A stretch of 7,809 nt of DNA, from the NCBI GenBank assembly GCA_021202305.1, contig JAJQDG010000007.1:1-7809 (forward strand), given 5' to 3'. Every line of letters starts with the position of its first letter. Position 1 is the stretch's first letter. The notes under the pieces are model-generated. The model was not told where the DNA came from, searched no databases, and saw only the letters and a program-made list of their open reading frames with translations. Positions 1 through 5,283 of this stretch are shown here, one piece after another. The stretch comes from Candidatus Gastranaerophilales bacterium (GTDB lineage: Bacteria; Cyanobacteriota; Vampirovibrionia; Gastranaerophilales; Gastranaerophilaceae). Position numbers and translations under genes: made by a program.

Positions 1-765
1 AAACGATTTAGCACGCATACAAAAATATTTGCATTTACAAAAGCCCTGTATAGGCACAATACTTTTGCACCCGCCCTCACAAAAACCACATGCAAATCCT
101 ATGCAAAAGCAGCCTTCACCTTAGCCGAAACACTCATCACCCTTGCAATAATCGGTGTTGTTGCGGCGATGACTATACCTGCTGTTTTAAATCACACAAA
201 AGAAACTCAAATGAAAACCGGTTTAAAAAAGGCGCAATCTATACTATCAGAAGCGCTTCAATTAATGCAGGAAGAAGAAGGAATTATCGCCAATTTTGCT
301 AATTATCCCTTTAGAGCATTTTTCCCCGTATTTAAAACCTATTTTTCTAACTTAAAAGATTGTTCCAATTCTGAATGCTCTTATCTTACCGGCAGCACTG
401 TCGGCAATCAATATTATACTTATAACGGTTCAACTAATGCATATGCTTATTACTTTGATGACGGACAACTTATATTAGCAGACGGCATGTTTTTAATGGT
501 TGAAGATCCAAATGCTGTTAAGGGAACCATATTTCTTTCAATAGATATCAACGGTTTAGATAAAAAACCAAATAAATGGGGGCATGATTTATTTACTTTT
601 CAAATTGATGAACAAACAGGCAAGCTTCTTCCCATGGGGCATCCTGATACTGATTTTACGGATGAAAGCACCTATTGTTCAAAAACCTCATCCAACACCA
701 AAAATGGCATAGCATGCACTTATAAAGCATTAACTGAAAAAGATTATTTTAAAAATCTGCCGTAA
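1..765 (+). CDS. Type IV prepilin / type II secretion pseudopilin-like protein (5' partial)
   Basis: The frame is open from the first base to the TAA at 763-765, so the gene begins before the window. Codons 38-55 read AFTLAETLITLAIIGVVA, a class III prepilin signal: cleavage is expected between Ala38 and Phe39, with the conserved glutamate at mature position 5 (codon 43), then a hydrophobic helix ending near IPAVL. Such proteins are inserted in the inner membrane, cut and methylated by the prepilin peptidase, and assembled into pili or secretion pseudopili. The -1 residue is Ala, where the classical signal has Gly. The rest is a globular domain rich in Tyr, Asn and Ser, with Cys pairs (KDCSNSEC, YCSK...IACTY) that may form disulfides; a GLDKKPNKWGHDLFTF stretch followed by GKLLPMG near the end is familiar from gut Melainabacteria pilin-like proteins. 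At least 38 residues precede the cleavage site, with eight Lys/Arg and no acid. The ATG at 169 lies after the signal and cannot be the start. The exact role (pilus, secretion, uptake) cannot be told. Confidence 0.88.
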   Translation, partial: KRFSTHTKIFAFTKALYRHNTFAPALTKTTCKSYAKAAFTLAETLITLAIIGVVAAMTIPAVLNHTKETQMKTGLKKAQSILSEALQLMQEEEGIIANFANYPFRAFFPVFKTYFSNLKDCSNSECSYLTGSTVGNQYYTYNGSTNAYAYYFDDGQLILADGMFLMVEDPNAVKGTIFLSIDINGLDKKPNKWGHDLFTFQIDEQTGKLLPMGHPDTDFTDESTYCSKTSSNTKNGIACTYKALTEKDYFKNLP

Positions 766-846
766 TTATCAATTGAAACAGTATAATATTAGTTTAAAAA
801 CGTATAAAAAATAGCCTGATTAAATGAGGTGCATTCTATCTAAAAA

Positions 847-852
847 TATGAT
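847..852 (+). promoter_or_regulatory. Possible -10 element upstream of the zinc-ribbon gene
   Basis: TATGAT matches the -10 consensus at five of six bases and would start RNA near 859, about 22 bases before the ATG at 881, leaving room for the GGGAG ribosome site. No good -35 box lies 16-18 bases upstream. A perfect TATAAT at 782-787 is an alternative, also without a -35. In such AT-rich DNA either may be chance. Confidence 0.25.
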
Positions 853-880
853 AAAATGCAAAAAAAACGGGAGAATAATC

Positions 881-1396
881 ATGGTCGACAATTTCAAAGA
901 TTTAAAATGCCCCGCATGCCAGAAGAAAATGACCAAAGTTTTTATGCCTCAAGCAGGTGTTAACGTAGATATTTGCCTTGACGGGTGCGGCGGAATATAT
1001 TTTGACAACAGAGAGCTTGAGTGTTTTGACGAACAGCATGAAAATATTGATGAAATTACTAAAGCAGTAGAGGGAAAAACTTTCATAGAAGTAGATGAAA
1101 CGCTCCCCAGAGTTTGTCCCAATTGCGGTGCAAAAATGGTCAAACATTTTGCAAGCGGCAAGAAAAAAATTACAATTGATGATTGTTATTCTTGCGGCGG
1201 AAAGTTTTTAGACCATGGCGAATTAACAAAAATAAGGGCAGAATATAATACAAGGGAAGAACGCGATATAGATACAATGAAAATGATTTATGACACTATC
1301 GGCTTTGAAATGGAAAAGCTGGAAGAAAAAAATGCAAATTCACGCGCACATCGATCGTCCTTGAAAAAATTCTTTGATAAAATGCTTAACAGCTAA
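881..1396 (+). CDS. Double TFIIB-type zinc-ribbon protein
   Basis: A 171-residue soluble protein with two zinc ribbons of the kind grouped as zf-TFIIB. The first uses Cys10-x2-Cys13 and Cys32-x3-Cys36 followed by GGIYFDNRELE. The second uses Cys79-x2-Cys82 and Cys102-x2-Cys105 followed by GGKFLDHGEL. The CGG-aromatic/hydrophobic-D-x-x-E-L tail after each ribbon is the family signature. A charged helical tail (about 115-171) has no recognisable domain. Each ribbon should bind one structural zinc; the family's biological role is poorly known, so no pathway is assigned. I chose ATG 881 over the in-frame ATG at 824 because GGGAG at 869-873 sits seven bases before it, and the extra 19 codons look like untranslated AT-rich leader. 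The gene stands alone, 115 bases after the pilin gene and converging on the next gene with 38 bases between stops. No terminator hairpin is visible in that gap. Confidence 0.85.
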   Translation: MVDNFKDLKCPACQKKMTKVFMPQAGVNVDICLDGCGGIYFDNRELECFDEQHENIDEITKAVEGKTFIEVDETLPRVCPNCGAKMVKHFASGKKKITIDDCYSCGGKFLDHGELTKIRAEYNTREERDIDTMKMIYDTIGFEMEKLEEKNANSRAHRSSLKKFFDKMLNS

Positions 1397-1434
1397 ATAA
1401 TTTTTATTGTGCGGTGTGATCATAAATTAAATAA

Positions 1435-2244
1435 TTATACAGCAGCGGGTGTCATTGATATTTTTATTGAAGGAATCCATTTTTCTTTAATGCGGTTTAA
1501 TTTTCCTGTTTCTTGCAAATCCTTTATAATGGCATTAAGCTGCCTTTTTAAAGATGCGTTTTCTTCGCCCTGTCTTAACCCTATTGCGTAAAATTCTTTA
1601 GTGTATCTTTGCGGAAGGATTTTATATCCTTTGTTATCGCTCATAATGCCGTATAAAAGACTGTCATCAGCCAAAATTGCCTCAACGGAACCGTTTTTTA
1701 AAAGGTCAAACGCATCCTTGTAGCTTGTGGCACCTATAGATATAACATTCGGCGCAAGCAGCCTTACCGTGCGTTCGCCTGTTGTACCCAAAACAACGGC
1801 AACCGGCTTATTATTAAGTTGTTCAATTGATTTAATTCTTGACGTATAAGGCACCATAAGAGCCTGTCCTGCAATAAAATAGGGAATTGAAAAATCTATA
1901 ATTTCCTTTCTTCTTTCATTTATACTCAAAGTTGCTATTATCATATCTACACGCCCCGCGTTCAGAGCAATTATCCTTTCCTGCGCTTTTAAAGGCACAA
2001 ATTCAATGTGTCCTTTAAAATCAGAAGCAAAAATCCCCTGTGCGATATTTTTTGCAATATCTGCATCAAAACCCGATATTTCATTATTATTAATGTAGCC
2101 AAAGGGTTTTGAATCGCTTTTAATGCCTACTATGATTTTATCTCTCAGCTTTATTTTTTCTAAGAGATTTTCATTTTTCTTTTCTTGAGTGCAGCCGGTC
2201 AGGAAAAATATACAAAATAAAATAAAAATGCTTAACTTTTTCAT
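1435..2244 (-). CDS. Amino-acid ABC transporter substrate-binding lipoprotein (SBP family 3)
   Basis: A 269-residue periplasmic binding protein of the polar amino-acid family (SBP_bac_3, the GlnH/PEB1 group). Residues 1-18 are a lipoprotein signal: KK, a hydrophobic run, then lipobox L15-T-G-C18, so the mature protein is lipid-anchored at Cys18. Family hallmarks follow: GFDADIA (58-64), ATLSINERRKEIIDFS (104-119) in which Arg112 aligns with the arginine gripping the ligand alpha-carboxylate, GTTGE (153-157) and LADDSLLYG (191-199) supplying the acid that holds the alpha-amino group. These support an L-amino-acid ligand; glutamate, aspartate or glutamine are plausible but not decidable. Length is normal. 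No permease or ATPase gene lies within the window, so it is an orphan here. The ATG has no Shine-Dalgarno site; an extended -10 (TGC-TAATAT) ends six bases before it, predicting a leaderless message. It diverges from the YitT-family gene. Confidence 0.92.
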   Translation of the reverse strand: MKKLSIFILFCIFFLTGCTQEKKNENLLEKIKLRDKIIVGIKSDSKPFGYINNNEISGFDADIAKNIAQGIFASDFKGHIEFVPLKAQERIIALNAGRVDMIIATLSINERRKEIIDFSIPYFIAGQALMVPYTSRIKSIEQLNNKPVAVVLGTTGERTVRLLAPNVISIGATSYKDAFDLLKNGSVEAILADDSLLYGIMSDNKGYKILPQRYTKEFYAIGLRQGEENASLKRQLNAIIKDLQETGKLNRIKEKWIPSIKISMTPAAV

Positions 2245-2249
2245 GTTTT

Positions 2250-2259
2250 TATATTAGCA
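2250..2259. promoter_or_regulatory. Overlapping divergent -10 elements between the binding-protein and YitT-family genes
   Basis: The 22-base gap holds TATATTA on the + strand (2250-2256), which reads TAATATA on the - strand. The minus reading is an extended -10, TGC-TAATAT (2259 down to 2251), with predicted RNA start at about 2244, exactly the A of the binding-protein ATG. The plus reading TATATT predicts a start near 2262, five bases before the YitT ATG. The two starts would be about 18 bases apart. Neither side has a good -35 box; those regions would lie inside the opposite gene. Confidence 0.45.
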
Positions 2260-2266
2260 TAAAAAT

Positions 2267-3112
2267 ATGAAAACATCCCTTTTGAAGCTTGTACTTTCAA
2301 GAATAATATGGATTACCATAGGCACTCTGATAGCCGCTTCGGCACTGGAGTGCGTTTTAATACCGAATGACGTTATAGACGGCGGCGTGGTAGGTATTTC
2401 AATTATGGCAAGCTATTTAACGAAGTATCCTCTGGGCATATTTTTAGTTCTTTTAAATCTGCCTTTTATCGTAATGGCATTTCAAAAATTTGGAAAGATG
2501 TTTGTGTTTCTTATGCTTTACGGCGTGATTACGCTTTCTCTTTTTTCTGAACTGTTCTTAGAAACAAATTATATATTTACAAATGATACGCTTCTTGCTT
2601 CTATATTTGGCGGCATGATACTGGGCGCAGGTGTCGGAATTGTATTGAAAAACAATGCTTCTCTTGACGGAACTGAAATTTTAGCTATTAAACTTGCAAA
2701 AAAACACCCGTTTTCCGTAGGCGAAATAATAATGTTTTTCAATGTATTTATTTTTACAGTTGCAGGTTTTGTGTACGGCGCCGATAAAGCAATGTATTCT
2801 GCTATAACGTATTTTATTGCGTACAGAGTTATTGATATTGTTTTGCAAGGTTTAAATGAAGCAAAATCGGTTTTTGTAATAAGCTCTAAATATGAAGAAA
2901 TTGGCAAAGAAATAATGAAAATTTTAGATAAAAGCGTTACTTATTTAAATGCGGAAGGCGGGTATTCCGGCGCAAAATCCAAAATGATATATTGCGTTAT
3001 TACAAAAATTGAAATTCAAAAAATTAAAGATGCCGTTAATGCAATAGACCCGTCCGCATTTATTGCTATTGAAAATGTGCATGACGTTGAGGGAAAACGT
3101 TATAAAAAATAA
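2267..3112 (+). CDS. YitT-family integral membrane protein with DUF2179 domain
   Basis: A 281-residue inner-membrane protein. The N-terminal two thirds carry five to six hydrophobic segments (about 11-32, 56-73, 79-97, 109-127, 152-171 and possibly 177-193). The segment IPNDVIDGGVVGIS (32-45) and the SLDGTEILA stretch (132-140) are typical of the YitT (DUF161) family. The cytoplasmic C-terminus, about 198-281, matches the DUF2179 pattern: VFVISSKYEEIG, VTYLNAEGGYSGAKS, YCVITKIE and a final VHDVEGKRYKK. Length is usual and the domains are intact. The family is widespread but its transported substrate, if any, is not established, so no function is claimed. No Shine-Dalgarno site precedes the ATG, which begins only 22 bases from the divergent binding-protein start. 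The DnaJ-like gene follows after 55 AT-rich bases, possibly with read-through. Confidence 0.92.
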   Translation: MKTSLLKLVLSRIIWITIGTLIAASALECVLIPNDVIDGGVVGISIMASYLTKYPLGIFLVLLNLPFIVMAFQKFGKMFVFLMLYGVITLSLFSELFLETNYIFTNDTLLASIFGGMILGAGVGIVLKNNASLDGTEILAIKLAKKHPFSVGEIIMFFNVFIFTVAGFVYGADKAMYSAITYFIAYRVIDIVLQGLNEAKSVFVISSKYEEIGKEIMKILDKSVTYLNAEGGYSGAKSKMIYCVITKIEIQKIKDAVNAIDPSAFIAIENVHDVEGKRYKK

Positions 3113-3167
3113 TTAATAAATTGTTAATTTTGATTTTCTTTTTGTCTTTCCGCATTAATATAAGAGT

Positions 3168-4223
3168 ATGAAATATAAAGATTACTATGAAATTTTAGGC
3201 GTTAAAAAAGAAGCAACCGAAGCAGAGATTAAATCCGCATACAGAAAACTTGCACGCAAATATCACCCTGATGTAAATAAAGAAAAAAGCGCAGAAGCTA
3301 AATTTAAAGATATAAATGAGGCATATGAAGTTCTTGGCGACAAGGAAAAACGTTCAAGATACGATAGTTTGGGGTCAGGTTGGGCAAGCGGCGCGGATTT
3401 TACTCCGCCTCCGAATTTTGGTGATTTTGATTTTTCACAATTTACATCTTCTCAAAATATTCATCAGGGAGGTTTTTCTGATTTCTTTTCCGCAATTTTT
3501 GGCGATTTAATGTCCAAAAGTGCGCAAAACGGATACTCAAGCATGTTTTCAGGCGGATTTGAACAAAATACGGATCCTTTTTCGCAAAAAACAGGAGGAT
3601 TTTCGCAAAGAGAGCAAAATCAAAATAGAAAAACCCGCAAAACATCAGAAAATTTGGATATTACACAAAATATAATACTTAGCGTTAACGATATTTTTTT
3701 ATCCGGTACAAAGGGTGTTACTATAAATGATTTCAGGAAATGCCCCTATTGCGGTAATTCAAAAACTTTCTGCACGCATTGCGCAGGTTCAGGCATTGAA
3801 AAAATTTCAAAACATTTAACCGTAAATATTCCTAAATTTTGCAAAGAAGGGCAAAAAATTCGTCTCAAAGGTGAAGGAAAACAAGATGTATACGGGAATA
3901 GGGGCGATTTATACCTTGTTATAAAAATAGAAGATTCAAATTATACCGTTGACGGCTGTGATTTAATAAAAGAAGTTTCTATAAGCCCTGCCATGGCTGC
4001 ACTTGGAACTAAATATGAAATAATAACACCGCACGGTAATTTTAAAATCACAATTCCTTCAGGCTCTGCCTCAGGCACAATACTTCGTATGAAAGGATTG
4101 GGGCTTCCTAAAAAAGAAGGCGGATTTGGCAATTTGGGCGTAAAAATAAAAATAGTCATTCCTAAAAACTTAACAGAGGAACAAATTTCGTTATATAAAA
4201 GATTGCTTGAAACTGAAAAATAA
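3168..4223 (+). CDS. DnaJ-type co-chaperone with a single, reduced zinc centre
   Basis: A 351-residue J-domain protein. Residues 1-70 are a complete J domain (DYYEILGV at 5-12, HPD at 33-35, the motif that stimulates DnaK ATPase). Residues 70-150 form a linker rich in Gly, Phe, Ser and Gln, including [12 protein letters not shown]. Residues about 160-345 form the paired beta-sandwich substrate-binding domain ([55 protein letters not shown]). Between them, canonical DnaJ has four CxxCxGxG repeats making two zinc sites. Here only C192-PY-C195 and C202-TH-C205-AGSG remain, enough for one zinc. It is thus between DnaJ (type A) and CbpA (type B, no zinc). No dnaK or grpE lies nearby, so it is probably a second, specialised J protein helping DnaK. 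There is no Shine-Dalgarno site; TAATAT ends six bases before the ATG, as at the binding-protein gene, suggesting a leaderless message. Confidence 0.93.
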   Translation: MKYKDYYEILGVKKEATEAEIKSAYRKLARKYHPDVNKEKSAEAKFKDINEAYEVLGDKEKRSRYDSLGSGWASGADFTPPPNFGDFDFSQFTSSQNIHQGGFSDFFSAIFGDLMSKSAQNGYSSMFSGGFEQNTDPFSQKTGGFSQREQNQNRKTRKTSENLDITQNIILSVNDIFLSGTKGVTINDFRKCPYCGNSKTFCTHCAGSGIEKISKHLTVNIPKFCKEGQKIRLKGEGKQDVYGNRGDLYLVIKIEDSNYTVDGCDLIKEVSISPAMAALGTKYEIITPHGNFKITIPSGSASGTILRMKGLGLPKKEGGFGNLGVKIKIVIPKNLTEEQISLYKRLLETEK

Positions 4224-4277
4224 TTTTTAAAAACAGTTGACATTTATATTTTATTGTGGTAAACTGTTAAAAATTTT
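4222..4277. repeat. Imperfect inverted repeat enclosing a promoter
   Basis: ACAGTT (4233-4238) and AACTGT (4262-4267) are exact inverted copies. The symmetry extends outward as AATTTTTAA (4222-4230) against TTAAAAATT (4267-4275), with three extra A bases in the left arm. The inner ends of the arms overlap the -35 and -10 boxes of the promoter at 4237-4265, so a dimeric regulator could bind here. The AT-rich outer arms may be chance; the six-base core is the stronger part. Confidence 0.35.
4237..4265 (+). promoter_or_regulatory. Strong sigma-70-type promoter for the 212-aa gene
   Basis: A perfect -35 box TTGACA (4237-4242), a 17-base spacer and a -10 box TAAACT (4260-4265, four of six) preceded by the extended-10 dinucleotide TG at 4257-4258. 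Predicted RNA start is about 4272, giving a leader of roughly 98 bases before the ATG at 4370. It lies just after the stop of the DnaJ-like gene and is the best promoter in the window. Confidence 0.7.
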
Positions 4278-4307
4278 GAGGGAAAGTTGATACTTTTTAG
4301 AAGGACT

Positions 4308-4358
4308 ATGATTCATGTCTGGTTCCTAATGGGAATAAGGCATGGTTTGTTTGTGTAA
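4308..4358 (+). CDS. Possible 16-aa leader peptide
   Basis: Within the predicted mRNA leader, ATG at 4308 opens a 16-codon frame (MIHVWFLMGIRHGLFV) ending with TAA at 4356-4358, eleven bases before the ATG of the 212-aa gene. AGAAGGA at 4299-4305 could serve as a ribosome site, though spacing is short. The same frame extends back to a TTG at 4287 behind GAGGG. The reading frame overlaps the hairpin at 4314-4344, so its translation would disrupt that structure. The peptide is too short for coding statistics and has no run of one amino acid pointing to a known attenuation signal. It may be chance. Confidence 0.22.
   Translation: MIHVWFLMGIRHGLFV
4314..4344 (+). promoter_or_regulatory. Leader hairpin upstream of the 212-aa gene
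   Basis: CATGTC (4314-4319) pairs with GGCATG (4339-4344), six pairs including one G-U. A 2x2 internal loop (TG against AA) follows, then GTTCC (4322-4326) pairs with GGAAT (4332-4336) around a five-base loop. A T-rich but interrupted stretch (TTTGTTTGTGT) follows at 4346-4356. This could be an attenuator, an mRNA-stability element or a protein-binding site. It does not match a riboswitch class I recognise. Confidence 0.4.
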
Positions 4359-4369
4359 AAAGGCAGGCA

Positions 4370-5008
4370 ATGAGAGTAAATAGCGTAGGACAGGAAAATA
4401 GTGCAAATAATGGTGCAGGAATTGTAAAAGCCGGTGCCGCAGGCGCTCTGGCGGGCGGGCTTGTATCTGCCGTTGCACCTTTGACTACCGAAGAATATGC
4501 AGATTTTTTCACTTCTTCCGCAAAAGAAGGCATTAAAAAGTCCGTGCAAAAAGCAAGAAGCCTGGAAGCCGATAAAATTTCGGAAGAAATCGCAGGCGGA
4601 AAACTCAACATAGTAAGCGAAGCTGCAGATAAGTTTAAAAGCGCAAAAGACGTTATTGTTGATGAACCCAAAAAAGCGCTTGATATAGTTGAAAATTCAG
4701 CTGATACCGTAAAAAATGATTTTAAGGCGCTTGTAAACAGAGTTGATAAAGCAGGAATTGTAAAACAGCGCTGCGAAACCCACGCGATTAAATCAGCTGC
4801 AAAAGGTTCAAGGTCAATCGGATATTTTGCTTTAGCAGGTGCGCTCGTTGCAATGTGCGCAAAAGTTCTTTATAATGCCGCAAACCCGAAACCGAAAGCA
4901 GAAAAAAGCAATGAACCGAAAGAACCCCTGACTATGGCTGATGCGCTTCTTGAAGGACTCGGCACAAATACCGAGATATTAATTTTAACAAGCGAAGCGC
5001 GTAAATAA
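4370..5008 (+). CDS. Hypothetical protein, probably lineage-restricted, with two hydrophobic segments
   Basis: I do not recognise a functional family. The 212-residue product starts MRVNSV, a beginning seen in many uncharacterised Gastranaerophilales-type proteins. A Gly/Ala-rich segment, GIVKAGAAGALAGGLVSAVAP (17-37), could be a membrane helix or flexible glycine-zipper-like helix, and is followed by LTTEEYADFF. Residues 48-145 are highly charged, rich in Lys, Glu, Asp and Ala, and look largely helical, perhaps coiled coil. A second hydrophobic segment, about 150-168 (IGYFALAGALVAMCAKVLY), is a good membrane helix; after it comes a Lys/Pro/Glu-rich linker and a short tail. A membrane-anchored or membrane-associated role is possible. 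The start is supported by AGGCAGG at 4361-4367 and a stop at 4298-4300 with no other start codon between. It is transcribed alone from the promoter at 4237-4265 and converges on the genes to its right. Confidence 0.8.
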   Translation: MRVNSVGQENSANNGAGIVKAGAAGALAGGLVSAVAPLTTEEYADFFTSSAKEGIKKSVQKARSLEADKISEEIAGGKLNIVSEAADKFKSAKDVIVDEPKKALDIVENSADTVKNDFKALVNRVDKAGIVKQRCETHAIKSAAKGSRSIGYFALAGALVAMCAKVLYNAANPKPKAEKSNEPKEPLTMADALLEGLGTNTEILILTSEARK

Positions 5009-5030
5009 GTTATATTTGCCTGATACGATT

Positions 5031-5264
5031 TTAATTAATAGTGCAGCCGGAAAGTATTATTTCAAGGTGCTTTGATTTATTTGCCTTTTGAGCAAATTCA
5101 AACACCAGCTCGTACTTGTTAATTAAGGCGCCATAATCCATTTGGTTTTTGAGAGTTTGTGATAAAAATCTTAATTTTGGGTTTTCAAGGGCTTCTTCTT
5201 TTTTATCCCACCCGTTTAAAATTGCCGGTGTAATATTGATGCCATAGCGTATATTTGGTTTTAT
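5031..5264 (-). pseudogene. 77-codon coding-looking frame lacking a standard start codon
   Basis: Directly after the stop of the GH13 gene (5265-5267) the same frame stays open for 77 codons to a TAA at 5031-5033. The product begins IKPNIRYGINITPAILNGW, continues through a charged helix-like stretch (DKKEEALENPK; QMDYGALINKYELVFEFAQK) and ends HLEIILSGCTIN. It looks like a genuine protein, but no ATG, GTG or TTG occurs before an internal ATG at codon 42. The first codon, ATA (5262-5264), would make MKPNIRYG if it were ATG, and AGGA lies a few bases upstream at the end of the GH13 gene, the position expected of a ribosome site. Possibilities: a small gene with a lost start, rare initiation at ATA, stop-codon read-through adding a tail to the GH13 enzyme, or a sequencing error. 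Function unknown. Confidence 0.5.
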
Positions 5265-5283
5265 TTATCCTACCCGTTTAAAA
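5202..5283. repeat. Pair of 20-base direct repeats, 19/20 identical, 62 bases apart
   Basis: TTTATCC-C/T-ACCCGTTTAAAA occurs at 5202-5221 and 5264-5283, differing at one base (5209 C, 5271 T). On the - strand the right copy encodes the last residues FKRVG and the stop of the GH13 protein. The left copy lies inside the 77-codon frame in a different phase, encoding ILNGWDK. Beyond the 20 bases only weak similarity continues (AATAT about 10 bases farther right in each), so this is not a simple 62-base tandem duplication. Confidence 0.85.

Noticed and set aside
169..765. Pilin gene starting at the ATG at 169
   Set aside because: This start lies inside the hydrophobic helix after the prepilin cleavage motif; the frame is open to the window edge and the motif is intact upstream.
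824..880. Longer N-terminus for the zinc-ribbon protein
   Set aside because: The extra 19 codons look like AT-rich leader, have no good ribosome site, and a well-spaced GGGAG precedes the ATG at 881.
902..1161. Minus-strand frames inside the zinc-ribbon gene
   Set aside because: They are antisense shadows with Cys/Phe/Ser-rich unstructured products and no ribosome sites.
3111..3145. Terminator after the YitT gene (AATTAA/TTAATT followed by T-rich sequence)
   Set aside because: The six-pair stem is made only of A-T pairs and starts within the stop codon; too weak to call as an intrinsic terminator.
3168..4223. Canonical type A DnaJ
   Set aside because: Only two of four zinc-finger repeats are present and no dnaK or grpE neighbour is seen, so the symbol dnaJ is not assigned.
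4306..4671. 121-aa minus-strand frame opposite the 212-aa gene
   Set aside because: It runs antisense to a gene with a promoter and ribosome site, and its Ala/Ser/Pro/Phe-rich product is typical of a shadow frame.
5202..5283. Start of a CRISPR array
   Set aside because: There are only two copies, the interval is coding in both contexts, and no further unit follows on either side.
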